A stretch of DNA of 64,000 bases from Venatoribacter pacificus (GCF_025318105.1 NZ_JAOANI010000028.1:496001-560000); one strand, 5' to 3'; positions 9,000 through 18,014 are shown, counted from the stretch's first letter. The notes: generated by a model not told the origin, from the sequence alone. Translations and numbers: made by a program.

Positions 9000-9985
9000 A
9001 ACTGATTATTGCCACTCAAACCAGTCTGGCATTGCCACTCATTCAGGATCTTTATGCCCGTCAGCAATTGGCGGCGGTATGGCTGTACGATGTAACCGGA
9101 GAAGACAGCCGGCAGCTGGCAGCACAGTGCGCGATGCTGGGTATCGGGGTTCAGGTTATGGATCCGGAAAAGCCCGAAGCGTTACTTCAGCATCAGAGCG
9201 TACAGCAGGCTGATGCCATCGTTTCCTGCTATTTATCCTTTTTATTTCCACCGGCGATGGTGCAGGCTCTGCAAGGTAAACTTCTTAATATTCACGCCAG
9301 TGATTTACCACAATGGCGTGGTGCTGATCCGCTCTTCTGGCAGATTGGTGAAGGCGCTGAGAGTGGTTGTCTTACGCTGCATCAGATTGCTGAACAGGCC
9401 GATACCGGTGATATTCTTTATCAACAAATGTTCAATATTCATCCGTACGATACTCACCAGAGTCTGAATATTTCTTTGTCGCAATACATGCCATTGTTTA
9501 TCGGCCAGTGGCTGTCTGCCGGCGGAATGGATTGTAAACCGCAGCCTCAGCGTAAATTTCAGAGTGAAGATAAACCAGCTCCACGCCCTGATATCAACTC
9601 TACCGGTATTAACTGGCAGCAGCAGGGGAGCCTCGACATTTTTCATCTTACCCGTGCCTGTAACCCACAGTTGGGTGGCGCGGCTTTCAGTTTTAATCAG
9701 GATGTTCTTTACCTACTGGAGGCTACTCCGGTTGAGCATCCACGTTATGGATTAGCCGCAGGAACTATTGTACACATCGGTGAACCGGAAGGTTTATTGG
9801 TAGCTTGTCATGATGGCGTTTTGCGTCTGGATATTATTTATCTTGCCGCTGGTATTTTCAGCGGGTTGCGTTTTGCTGAGCGTTATCAGCTTCAGGTCGG
9901 ACAAAGCTTTGATAGTTATCCAATAACAAAACGGGAGAAGCTGGATGGAAGGAACAATAGCCAATATAACGAACTTTGCCGGTAA
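8996..9985 (+). CDS. Formyltransferase-fold protein (Fmt-like)
   Basis: The 329-residue protein has the formyltransferase catalytic triad with Fmt-like spacing: N98, H100 and D136 in LLNIHASDLPQWRGADPLFWQI and EQADTGDILYQQ (N106/H108/D144 in E. coli Fmt). Such enzymes move a formyl group from 10-formyltetrahydrofolate to an amine: Met-tRNA, a sugar amine or a small molecule. A C-terminal domain (about 205-310) resembles the Fmt/ArnA C-terminal fold (AGTIVHIGEPEGLLVACHDG). Its position between a methyltransferase and tail-collar genes, and the absence of def, argue against being the housekeeping fmt. The substrate may be a protein or sugar amine (inference). The last 41 bases overlap the next gene in another frame. 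Confidence 0.72.
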   Translation: MKLIIATQTSLALPLIQDLYARQQLAAVWLYDVTGEDSRQLAAQCAMLGIGVQVMDPEKPEALLQHQSVQQADAIVSCYLSFLFPPAMVQALQGKLLNIHASDLPQWRGADPLFWQIGEGAESGCLTLHQIAEQADTGDILYQQMFNIHPYDTHQSLNISLSQYMPLFIGQWLSAGGMDCKPQPQRKFQSEDKPAPRPDINSTGINWQQQGSLDIFHLTRACNPQLGGAAFSFNQDVLYLLEATPVEHPRYGLAAGTIVHIGEPEGLLVACHDGVLRLDIIYLAAGIFSGLRFAERYQLQVGQSFDSYPITKREKLDGRNNSQYNELCR

Positions 9986-10523
9986 TTTTGCCCCCAGAAA
10001 CTGGTCTTTCTGCCAAGGGCAATTACTGGCGATCAGCCAATATGATGCTCTGTTTTCACTGCTTGGCACGAGCTACGGTGGTGATGGGCGAACAAGTTTT
10101 GCCTTGCCAAACCTGGCTGGTCGGACATCCATGGGAACCGGGCATGGCTCGGGTTTAAGTGATCGCATAATCGGTGCTCAAACAGGGGCTGAGAAAGTGA
10201 GTCTGACCAGCGCGAATATGCCGGCACATAATCACGCAGTGTTAGTCAATCACGCGGGACATGTTGGACTTCCGGTTAACACCTCAGTAGGGGATGCGGA
10301 TGAAGTGAGTCCGGGCAGTGGTGTTCTGACTAACAGTGGCTCAGATGTTTATGCCAGTTCAGCGACCTCATCGGCTGTCTATTCCGGTAGTCCGCTGGCT
10401 GTCTATGGCCTTGAAGTGGTTGTCGCTAATACAGGGGAAAGCATCGGCTTTAATAATATGCAACCCTCTCTGGCGCTACCCGCCATTATTTGTATGTTTG
10501 GCATTTACCCATCCAGAAGCTAA
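9945..10523 (+). CDS. Tail-collar domain protein 1 (microcystin-dependent-like)
   Basis: The 192-residue protein starts MEGTIANITNFAGNFAPRNW and carries the phage tail Collar signature: WSFCQGQLLAISQYDALFSL, YGGDGRTSFALPNLAGR, then LTSANMPAHNHAV and a C-terminal FNNMQPSLALPAIICMFG. In phages this fold occurs in tail-fibre tips; free-standing bacterial copies are called microcystin-dependent or MdpB-like and have no settled role. No signal peptide. The gene begins inside the formyltransferase gene (41-base overlap) with GGGAG about eight bases before its ATG, which indicates coupled translation. The downstream neighbour is a paralog of identical length. No phage structural genes are near. Confidence 0.88.
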   Translation: MEGTIANITNFAGNFAPRNWSFCQGQLLAISQYDALFSLLGTSYGGDGRTSFALPNLAGRTSMGTGHGSGLSDRIIGAQTGAEKVSLTSANMPAHNHAVLVNHAGHVGLPVNTSVGDADEVSPGSGVLTNSGSDVYASSATSSAVYSGSPLAVYGLEVVVANTGESIGFNNMQPSLALPAIICMFGIYPSRS

Positions 10524-10538
10524 TCAAGGAGAATAAAA

Positions 10539-11117
10539 ATGGAAGGAACAATTGGAACCGTTACTCAGTTCGGCGCTAACTGGGCACCGCGTACCTGGTC
10601 GCTTTGTGCGGGCCAGTTAATTGCTATTTCAAGCAACACGGCACTATTTTCAATAATTGGCACCATATACGGCGGTGATGGCCGGACGACTTTTGCTTTA
10701 CCGGATCTGCGCGGTCGTTGTGCGTTGGGTACCGGTGCCGGTCCAGGCCTGACTCCTCGTGCAGCTGGGCAGCACTTTGGTACCGAAACAGTAACTCTTA
10801 CCAGTCTTAATCTGCCGGCTCACAACCATGCCGTCATTACGCAGAATGCTGGCCATGTCGCTGTTCCGGTTAATACGGCAACCGGCGAAGCCGATGAGCC
10901 CAGCCCGGGAGCAGGAGTGCTGGCTAACAGCGGATCAGACAGTTATGCTAGCGGCTCAACAGCGGAAGCCATGTATTCTGGCAGTCCGCTGGCGGTATCC
11001 GGCTTACAGCTGGAAACGGGCCTGATGGGTGGCAGTCAGCCGTTTAATAATATGCAACCATCGCTGGCAATCAGTTACATCATTTGTACTCTGGGAGTAT
11101 TCCCTTCGCGTAGCTGA
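10539..11117 (+). CDS. Tail-collar domain protein 2 (paralog)
   Basis: A second 192-residue tail-collar protein, collinear with the first throughout (MEGTIGTVTQFGANWAPRTW, YGGDGRTTFALPDLRGRCAL, LTSLNLPAHNHAV, FNNMQPSLAISYIICTLG, both ending in PSRS). It begins 15 bases after its paralog behind a strong AAGGAG. The best conserved parts are the collar core and the His-rich PAHNHAV segment; the middle, about 110-160, diverges more. The pair probably arose by tandem duplication and may form hetero-oligomers (inference). A hairpin follows the stop. Confidence 0.88.
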   Translation: MEGTIGTVTQFGANWAPRTWSLCAGQLIAISSNTALFSIIGTIYGGDGRTTFALPDLRGRCALGTGAGPGLTPRAAGQHFGTETVTLTSLNLPAHNHAVITQNAGHVAVPVNTATGEADEPSPGAGVLANSGSDSYASGSTAEAMYSGSPLAVSGLQLETGLMGGSQPFNNMQPSLAISYIICTLGVFPSRS

Positions 11118-11125
11118 TAAATAGC

Positions 11126-11143
11126 GGGCCGGCTTGCCGGTCC
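11126..11143 (+). terminator. Hairpin after the tail-collar operon
   Basis: GGGCCGGC/GCCGGTCC forms a GC-rich stem with a two-base loop just after the second tail-collar gene. A second small repeat (TTTCCTTTC/GAAAGGAAA type) follows. There is no proper T run, so termination may be partial, with read-through into the surface-protein gene. Confidence 0.4.
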
Positions 11144-11191
11144 GTTCCTTTCTGTGTGAAAGGAAATTATAAATAATCAATGGGGATTGGT

Positions 11192-14100
11192 ATGAAGCGA
11201 TTTTTATTTTTACTTTTTTTTATTCCGTTAGTTGCTTCAGCCGCAACCCAGAATAGCTCGATCGACTCTCCGGGCGATGTAGCAATTCTGGCATACAACG
11301 GTTACGACGTCAGTCCTTCTGTTGTTTATAACGATGGTTTAACTTTTCTATTAGTTGATGATTGCCCGAATGGAACAACTCTGACCATTACAGATGAAGA
11401 GTGGGATGGTGCCGCCTTTTCAACGCCAACCGGCGAAGGCAATTTAACCTGGACAAATAATACCGGCAGTACGCTTGCCAGAGGGACGGTAATTAAAATT
11501 ACCAATGCCTCTGATGATCCGAGTACTTCTGGTATCGCAGTCAACACCGGTAGTATTGCTGAAAGCGATACCGGTTTTAATATGATCGATGGTGATCAGC
11601 TTTATATCTATACCGGAACCCGGGCAGCACCTGGCGTTTTTCTGGCTTTTTATGGTGACGAAAGCACTCTTGGTAATGGAGATACAGCAACTATTTTAGG
11701 TACTTCTCTTGTTAGCGGGCAAACTGCGCAGCTGAATATATTACAAGGCTATTACAATGGTCCTGCATCTTGTAACTCAACACTGTCAGACTGTTTATCC
11801 CAGATTTATAATACTTCGAACTGGTCATTTACCGATAACCCCAGTTATCCCGGCAATCTGCCGGATACTTTTACCGGTTCGGTATTTGTTATCAATAACG
11901 CTCCAACCGCTGCAAATTTTACTGCGAGCCCGATTTATCAGGGAACGCCTTATGCTTTTTCAACGGCGAATTTTTCCTACTCTGACACTGATGGTGATCC
12001 TTTAGATCATGTTCGTATCGTCACGGTTCCTGGGCAGGGTAGTCTGTGGGTCGATAGCGATAGCAGTGGAACAATCAACGGTGGCGAATCTGCGCTGACA
12101 AATGGATCGCAGGTCAGCAAAGCCAATCTTGATGCCGGTTATCTTAAATATCTGAACACGACAGGTTCATCTTCCAGTTTCATTTTTGATGTTAATGATG
12201 GAACGGCCTACAGTGCGGGTTCTTATACCGCTACGCTGACGGTGACTGCTTATCCGACCATTACTCTGTCAGCCAGCAGTACCAATCCATTGGAATCTGT
12301 CGGCAGTGTTAATGTAACCGCAACGGCCAGCCATTCTTTTAATCAGGATATTACGGTTAATCTGACGTATTCAGGAAGCGCAACGGATGGCGCTGATTAT
12401 ACTTCCGTGAGCAGCCTGATTATTACAACAGGTAATACCACTAAAAGTTCGGCGCTGGCAATCGCAGATGATGTTCTTGAAGAAGCAACCGAAACCATCA
12501 TTATTGATATATCCACTGTGAGTAACGGCACTGAATCCGGTACACAACAGCAGACGGTATCCATCACTGACAATGATCAGGTTTACCCAACCGTTGTTAT
12601 ATCCGGAGCCAGTGGCAGCATTAATGCCCCATTTACCGCAACGTTTACGTTCAGCGAAGCGGTGATCGGTATTACCGATAACAGCTACATCAGCGTCACT
12701 AATGCTTCTGTGAGTGCGTTTAATGCTGTCAGTGCTTCAGTATATACCGCGTTAATTACGCCGACTGCAGACGGCGCAGTAACGGTCGATGTTGCTGGTG
12801 CTGTTGCCCAGGATGCTGCGGGTAATAACAACACGGCAGCAACTCAGCTGGCGATTACTTATGATGCTACTGCACCGACGGTGGTTATCAGTGGTGCCAG
12901 CGGCAGCATTAATGCCCCATTTACCGCAACTTTTACGTTCAGCGAAGCGGTGATCGGTATTACCGATAACAGCTACATTAGCGTTACTAATGCTTCTGTG
13001 AGTGCGTTTAATGCTGCCAGTGCTTCAGTATATACCGCGTTAATTACGCCAACTGCAGACGGCGCAGTAACGGTCGATGTTGCTGGTGCTGTTGCCCAGG
13101 ATGCTGCGGGTAATAACAACACGGCTGCAACTCAGCTGGCGATTACTTATGATGCTACTGCACCGACGGTGGTTATCAGTGGTGCCAGCGGCAGCATTAA
13201 TGCCCCATTTACCGCAACTTTTACGTTCAGCGAAGCGGTGATCGGTATTACCGATAACAGCTACATTAGCGTTACTAATGCTTCTGTGAGTGCGTTTAAT
13301 GCTGCCAGTGCTTCAGTATATACCGCGTTAATTACGCCAACTGCAGACGGCGCAGTAACGGTCGATGTTGCTGGTGCTGTTGCCCAGGATGCTGCGGGTA
13401 ATAACAACACGGCAGCAACTCAGCTGGCGGTTACTTATGATGCTACGGCTCCGACGGTCGTTGTCAGTGGTGCCAGTGGTACTATCGGCGCAGGCTTTAC
13501 CGCCACCTTTACTTTCAGCGAAAACGTTACGGGTTTTATCGTGGGTGGTATTACGCTGACCAATGCCAGTGGCAGTAATTTCCAGGCGGTCAGTGGTTCG
13601 GTATATACCCTGGACATTACGCCATCAGCGTTCGGTTTAGTCACCGTCAGTGTGGCAGCGAATAAAGCCAGCGATGCTGCCGGAAATAACAATACTGCAG
13701 GTAGCCTGTCGGTGGATTATCAGAATATCAATACCGATGGATCGGTCACGATTTCCGGCCTGGCTGTAGAAAGTCTGACTTTGTTATCACAAGTGAACGA
13801 TGCTGATGGTATTGACGATGCGACACTGACTTATCAATGGCGTAGTGGTGCGACTGCGGTAGGCAACAGTTCGTCTTATACCGTTGCAGCTGCCGATGTC
13901 GGTCAGCAGATTACTGTGCAAGTCACCTATACCGATAATCTCGGGCGCAATGAGAATCGCACCTCAGCAGCCACGGCTACGGTGATCAGCTTGCAGCAAT
14001 ATTCCCTGAATACTATTTCTGGCTCAGCGGGTGGTGTTGCTGCGGACGATCTGACACTGACACAGTATCGTCAGGCAGGACTGACCCAACCAGGTGATGA

Positions 14101-15808
14101 CGATTTCAACCGTGTACTGCCTATTCTGAACAGCGCTATCGGCCGCTCTCAGGGAGCCGATACCGATACCCTGATTGAACTGGAAGCACTGGTAGCCCTG
14201 ATTATGGAAGCGCAGGACGATGACGGTGATGGTCTGCCGAACAGCCTTGAAGGGGATGTAACGATTGACCGTGATCGCGATGGCATTATCGACCGTGAAG
14301 ATACCGACAGCGATCAGGATGGTCTGTCTGATCGGGTTGAGCTGGGCTTAGTACTTACCGACAGTGATGACGATGGCATTATCGATTTCTTTGATGCCGA
14401 TGCCGATCAGGATGGCAATATCGATGATGGCCGTACCGACGATAACCTCGACGGTGCGGAAGACAGTCTGATGACCATTGAAGGTTATCGTGCGGCCAAC
14501 GCTCTGGCAGATGCCGACAGTGACGGACTGCTGAACAGCCAGGATCTGGATTCCGATAACGATGGTATCGGCGATCTGATCGAAAACGGTTTGGCTGATG
14601 TTGATGGCAATCTGATGGTCGATGATGACCGCATTGAACTTGATGACAGTAACGACCTGATCGACGATAACAACGACGGTATCTTTAACTTCCTGCAGTT
14701 AAGCAGCAATAATATTCAGACCGATTTCTCACTCAGTGGTTTGCCGAAGCTGCTGGACGTTGATAAAGATGGCCGTATCGATAACACCGTGGATATGGAT
14801 CGTGATGGTCTGATGGATATTATCGACAATGCGGTCGGTGCCTTCGGTTCTCTGCCCGATATTGATGGTGATGGTATCCCGAACCATCTGGATGAAGATG
14901 ATGACGGCGACGGTATTCCGGATGTGGTTGAAAATCCGCAAATGGGCTTCTTTACCGGTAAGGATGCCGATGCCGATGGTATTGATGATGGCGTCGACTA
15001 CGACGTAAATGGCGATACCTTCGGCACCGACAGTAACGGCAATGGCGTACGTGATGACCGCGAGATGCCGGATTATGATAATGACGGCATCGCCGATCAT
15101 CTGGACCCGGATTCTGACAATGACAACATCATTGATGGTGAAGACCCATCCATTAATACCGGTGACGATGTCACCACAGCCACCGGTGCTTTCGGCCCAT
15201 GGATGCTGTTGCTGGTATTGATACTGGGTATGGCCGGGCGCTTATCAGGACGGTTGTCTGGAGGTGCGCGTGCATTGCTGCTGGCGGGGTTGCTCTGGGT
15301 GCCGCTGTCACAGGCGAACAGCGCATCTGCGACGGATGAGTTTTCCGCAGACAAGGTGCACTGGCTGCTGGCCTGGGGAGCTGGTTACAGCTGGCTTAAT
15401 CCGGAGGTTCATAGTAGTAACAAAGTCACCGATGACGGCGGACTGGCAGGACATTTTGCTGTGGGTGTGCAACTGAATCATGCCTGGCAGGTACGTTATG
15501 AATACGGTATTCCGGGGACCGCTGAGGTGAACAGTGCACCGATTGAATACACAACCCACAGTTTGCAGGCGCAATACCGTATGCCACTTTATGGTCAGTG
15601 GAGCTGGATGCTGGGTGCCGGGTACGCACATATTGAAGCCGATGTGGCGTCGGGTTTTAACACCCGGCTGGAGAGTAAAGGTCAGCTGAGCCTGCAGGCC
15701 GGGGCCAGCTACCCGTTAGCCAACAACATCCGTGTTGGCGTACAGGCAACCCGTTATTCCGGTGATGTGCAGACACTGATGGTGGATTTCAGTCATCTGA
15801 TTCCCTGA
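11192..15808 (+). CDS. Large repeat surface protein with C-terminal beta-barrel
   Basis: The 1538-residue protein begins with a Sec signal peptide (MKRFLFLLFFIPLVASAA). ATG 11192 is preferred over 11180 because GGGG sits six bases before it. Visible order: N-terminal domain (GDVAILAYNGYDVSPSVV), a cadherin-like region about 235-350 (SYSDTDGDPLDHVRIVTVPG), a Calx-beta-like region about 355-460, three near-identical 96-residue Ig-like repeats (466-753) plus a diverged fourth, another Ig-like domain, then an Asp-rich thrombospondin-3-like calcium region about 1009-1320. A hydrophobic segment near 1335 and a second signal-like stretch (ALLLAGLLWVPLSQANSA) precede about 150 residues that look like an OmpA-type eight-strand barrel ending FSHLIP. 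Probably an outer-membrane-anchored, calcium-dependent adhesin. A link to the tail-collar operon is inferred only from position. Confidence 0.75.
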   Translation: MKRFLFLLFFIPLVASAATQNSSIDSPGDVAILAYNGYDVSPSVVYNDGLTFLLVDDCPNGTTLTITDEEWDGAAFSTPTGEGNLTWTNNTGSTLARGTVIKITNASDDPSTSGIAVNTGSIAESDTGFNMIDGDQLYIYTGTRAAPGVFLAFYGDESTLGNGDTATILGTSLVSGQTAQLNILQGYYNGPASCNSTLSDCLSQIYNTSNWSFTDNPSYPGNLPDTFTGSVFVINNAPTAANFTASPIYQGTPYAFSTANFSYSDTDGDPLDHVRIVTVPGQGSLWVDSDSSGTINGGESALTNGSQVSKANLDAGYLKYLNTTGSSSSFIFDVNDGTAYSAGSYTATLTVTAYPTITLSASSTNPLESVGSVNVTATASHSFNQDITVNLTYSGSATDGADYTSVSSLIITTGNTTKSSALAIADDVLEEATETIIIDISTVSNGTESGTQQQTVSITDNDQVYPTVVISGASGSINAPFTATFTFSEAVIGITDNSYISVTNASVSAFNAVSASVYTALITPTADGAVTVDVAGAVAQDAAGNNNTAATQLAITYDATAPTVVISGASGSINAPFTATFTFSEAVIGITDNSYISVTNASVSAFNAASASVYTALITPTADGAVTVDVAGAVAQDAAGNNNTAATQLAITYDATAPTVVISGASGSINAPFTATFTFSEAVIGITDNSYISVTNASVSAFNAASASVYTALITPTADGAVTVDVAGAVAQDAAGNNNTAATQLAVTYDATAPTVVVSGASGTIGAGFTATFTFSENVTGFIVGGITLTNASGSNFQAVSGSVYTLDITPSAFGLVTVSVAANKASDAAGNNNTAGSLSVDYQNINTDGSVTISGLAVESLTLLSQVNDADGIDDATLTYQWRSGATAVGNSSSYTVAAADVGQQITVQVTYTDNLGRNENRTSAATATVISLQQYSLNTISGSAGGVAADDLTLTQYRQAGLTQPGDDDFNRVLPILNSAIGRSQGADTDTLIELEALVALIMEAQDDDGDGLPNSLEGDVTIDRDRDGIIDREDTDSDQDGLSDRVELGLVLTDSDDDGIIDFFDADADQDGNIDDGRTDDNLDGAEDSLMTIEGYRAANALADADSDGLLNSQDLDSDNDGIGDLIENGLADVDGNLMVDDDRIELDDSNDLIDDNNDGIFNFLQLSSNNIQTDFSLSGLPKLLDVDKDGRIDNTVDMDRDGLMDIIDNAVGAFGSLPDIDGDGIPNHLDEDDDGDGIPDVVENPQMGFFTGKDADADGIDDGVDYDVNGDTFGTDSNGNGVRDDREMPDYDNDGIADHLDPDSDNDNIIDGEDPSINTGDDVTTATGAFGPWMLLLVLILGMAGRLSGRLSGGARALLLAGLLWVPLSQANSASATDEFSADKVHWLLAWGAGYSWLNPEVHSSNKVTDDGGLAGHFAVGVQLNHAWQVRYEYGIPGTAEVNSAPIEYTTHSLQAQYRMPLYGQWSWMLGAGYAHIEADVASGFNTRLESKGQLSLQAGASYPLANNIRVGVQATRYSGDVQTLMVDFSHLIP
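12587..13450 (+). repeat. Three tandem 288-bp in-frame repeats
   Basis: Units begin at 12587, 12875 and 13163, each 288 bases (96 codons) and encoding PTVVISGASGSINAPFTATF and onward. Units two and three are almost identical at DNA level; unit one has a few more differences. A diverged fourth unit begins at 13451. The near-identity suggests recent duplication or gene conversion and makes the copy number prone to change by slippage or recombination. Confidence 0.95.
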
Positions 15809-15830
15809 TCACGGCATAGACATCCGCGAT

Positions 15831-15870
15831 AAAAAACGGCCCGGACATGAGAATGTCCGGGCCGTTTTTT
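15831..15870. terminator. Bidirectional intrinsic terminator
   Basis: A long perfect stem (ACGGCCCGGACAT/ATGTCCGGGCCGT) is flanked by A6 on one side and T6 on the other. It lies between the converging surface-protein gene and the SIS-domain gene and can serve both strands. Confidence 0.95.
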
Positions 15871-15908
15871 ATGCGCAGCGTTTGTCGCAGCCAGAATGCT
15901 GTGTCCGG

Positions 15909-16493
15909 TTATTCTTCGCCGAACAGCGAGCAGTCGATCAGATCACACAGGCAGTGAATCACCAGCAGATGCACTTCCTGAATGCGCGCCGTGACATTAG
16001 CGGGCACCCGCACTTCCACGTCGTCACGGGTAATGAGTGAGGCCATGTGGCCACCGTCTTTACCGGTTAAGGCAACTACGGTCATATCCCGTTCGTGGGC
16101 CGCCTGAATGGCCTGCACCACGTTGGCGGAGTTACCGCTGGTGGAAATCGCCAGCAGTACGTCACCGGCATTCCCCAGAGCACGGATCTGCTTGGAGAAA
16201 ATCTCGTTATAGCTGTAATCGTTGGCAATGGACGTCACGGTTGAGGAGTCGGTGGTCAGGGCAATGGCCGGCAGACTCGGACGCTCGCGCTCAAAGCGAT
16301 TCAGCAGCTCAGAAGAAAAGTGCTGCGCATCGCCGGCGGAGCCGCCATTACCACAGGTTAGGATTTTTCCACCGCCGAGCAGGGCGTTAACCATGATCTG
16401 CGCTGCGCGCTCAATAAAGGGCGGCAGCTCTTCTGCTGCGTGGGTTTTGGTTTCGATACTGGCGCCAAAATGGCCGATGATCCGATCCTGCAC
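15909..16493 (-). CDS. SIS-domain protein, DiaA/GmhA family
   Basis: The 194-residue phosphosugar-binding protein has KILTCGNGGSAGDAQHFSSE (about 43-62) and LLAISTSGNSANVVQAI, the two phosphate-binding segments of the sugar isomerase fold. Relatives are GmhA (sedoheptulose-7-phosphate isomerase for LPS heptose) and DiaA (DnaA-binding initiation factor). The family member beside yraN and lpoA in Pseudomonas and Enterobacteria is usually annotated as DiaA or as a phosphoheptose isomerase. Here the gene is separated from yraN by about 3.8 kb of inserted genes. Conserved isomerase-type residues such as H58 and E62 are visible, so a catalytic role cannot be excluded. Confidence 0.85.
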   Translation of the reverse strand: MQDRIIGHFGASIETKTHAAEELPPFIERAAQIMVNALLGGGKILTCGNGGSAGDAQHFSSELLNRFERERPSLPAIALTTDSSTVTSIANDYSYNEIFSKQIRALGNAGDVLLAISTSGNSANVVQAIQAAHERDMTVVALTGKDGGHMASLITRDDVEVRVPANVTARIQEVHLLVIHCLCDLIDCSLFGEE

Positions 16494-16564
16494 AATAACG
16501 CTCCGGGAGTAACAGATGGGCCATCATAAATGAGCCATGAGACAAAACCAAATAACAGTGATTC

Positions 16565-17530
16565 TCAGAGAAATAATGTATCCAGTAGCGGATGAAGCCA
16601 GTGGCTGAAAACGGCCACCTGAGTGCAGAGTAGCGCAACCAACAACAGCCAGCCGTCGGCACTGCTTTGGCTGGCTGGCCGCTGTAACTCGTCTGTGCGC
16701 TGTTCTGATGTTGATTGAGCAGCTGATTGAGCGGCATCCGCATTGGCTTGCAGTCGCTGCATAACGGCGGTGATTTCATCGGCCTGATAACCCTGACTGG
16801 CGGCATAAGCATCGCATAATTGTTCGCAGGCAAGATCGTACTGAGCGCGCAATGCGCGGCGTGCCGTTGGCAGCCAGAGCACGGTCAGCCATTGCAGCAA
16901 GACTTTGCGCAAATTATCGCGCCGTATGACATGGCAGTATTCATGCTGCAGCACCAGCGACAACTCGCGGTGGTTCAGCTGCTGCTGCAAGGCGCTGGAA
17001 ATATACACTCTGGGTCGCCATAACCCGGCACACCAGGCCAGCAGTAAAGGAGAGTGGATCAAACGGAAATCCGGAGTGTGGGGTGCATCGCTTAACGTGT
17101 GGCGAGCATCACCGCACGGGTCGCCTGCTGTCGAAAACAGATCAACGGTTGCCAGTCGCTTGCGACCCCGTTGCAGTTGCCGGTTCAGCAGCAGCACGGT
17201 AATAAGCAGGAGTGCGCTGATTGCCGCCGCCAGGATAGCTCCCGTCAGCGACGCAGAGCTGACATCCGGCACATGCGGTCCGCAGACATCACCATGGCAA
17301 TGGGCGCTTTGCAACGCGCCTGCCAGCTCAGGATTCATCAACAGGAACACAACCCAAAACGTCACCACCCAGGGCAGTAAGGCATACAGCATCAGCACAC
17401 GGGTGTGCTGCTGTGGCGTTACCGTACGCACGGTTTTTTGCAACAGCGGCCATAACAGGGCCGCCAGCAATGACGAGGCACTCAAACTCAGTGCGCTGGC
17501 TAATGCAATATCGGCCAGTTCAGGAATCAT
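16565..17530 (-). CDS. M56-family (BlaR1/MecR1-like) membrane metallopeptidase
   Basis: The 321-residue protein has several membrane segments (SLLAALLWPLL; LYALLPWVVTFWVVFLLM; AILAAAISALLLITVLLL; a last one near the C-terminus) and a zinc peptidase motif HEYCH at 196-200 with downstream RRDN. There is no large extracellular penicillin-binding sensor domain, unlike BlaR1. Start chosen at 17530 (MIPELADIAL), which overlaps the BlaI-like stop and has GGAAG just upstream; 17542 is an alternative. In this family the peptidase cleaves its BlaI partner to relieve repression. The next gene outward, a TonB receptor, is the likely regulated target (inference). Confidence 0.85.
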   Translation of the reverse strand: MIPELADIALASALSLSASSLLAALLWPLLQKTVRTVTPQQHTRVLMLYALLPWVVTFWVVFLLMNPELAGALQSAHCHGDVCGPHVPDVSSASLTGAILAAAISALLLITVLLLNRQLQRGRKRLATVDLFSTAGDPCGDARHTLSDAPHTPDFRLIHSPLLLAWCAGLWRPRVYISSALQQQLNHRELSLVLQHEYCHVIRRDNLRKVLLQWLTVLWLPTARRALRAQYDLACEQLCDAYAASQGYQADEITAVMQRLQANADAAQSAAQSTSEQRTDELQRPASQSSADGWLLLVALLCTQVAVFSHWLHPLLDTLFL

Positions 17531-17993
17531 GACTTCCGCCATTCGTGCTGTTGATCTCTGCGTTTGCGGTCGTGCTGTCCGGCTCATCGCTGAGCGCCTG
17601 ATGCAGACGGTTGCCCATGGCCGGGGCAACATCGGCTAAATAATCCATAAAGCCCGACACCATCGGCGCCATATCTCCGGCACTGAGATCGGCGGCGATA
17701 TCGTGCAGCAGGTTGCTGATCAGATCGGTTTTATGCATGACCGCGGTATAAAAAAATGCCCGGCTTTCTTTGTGGCGCTGCAGCAGATCTTTGCGATGCA
17801 GGCGTTCGAGTGTGCTTTGTACCGTGCTGAGGGTGATGTCTTCCAGCAAAAAAGAATGCACCTGCTGGGCTGATAACGATCCCTGTTGCCAGAGCACTTC
17901 CAGAATGGCCAGTTCGCGTTTGCCCAGCGAAGGGGTGCGTGGCCGGACACCGGGCAGCTTCAGCCAGCGGGTTAAATCGGCTGCTCGTGTCAT
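17520..17993 (-). CDS. BlaI/MecI/CopY-family transcriptional repressor
   Basis: The 157-residue protein has the winged-helix of the BlaI family: LGKRELAILEVLWQQGSLSA, LSTVQSTLERLHRKDLLQRH and SRAFFYTAV, about residues 23-90, then a helical dimerisation tail. Its stop overlaps the start of the M56 peptidase, the usual repressor/antirepressor pairing. It is divergent from the TonB receptor across about 150 bases, where its operator is expected. The cue is unknown: beta-lactam or copper in named relatives, but no beta-lactamase or copper gene is present here. Confidence 0.88.
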   Translation of the reverse strand: MTRAADLTRWLKLPGVRPRTPSLGKRELAILEVLWQQGSLSAQQVHSFLLEDITLSTVQSTLERLHRKDLLQRHKESRAFFYTAVMHKTDLISNLLHDIAADLSAGDMAPMVSGFMDYLADVAPAMGNRLHQALSDEPDSTTANAEINSTNGGSHDS

Positions 17994-18014
17994 AAGGAAA
18001 ATTTTATCCCTAAC

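Noticed and set aside
9945..11117. Tail-collar genes as a prophage remnant
   Set aside because: No other phage structural, packaging or integrase genes are near, and the operon is intact and coupled to enzyme genes.
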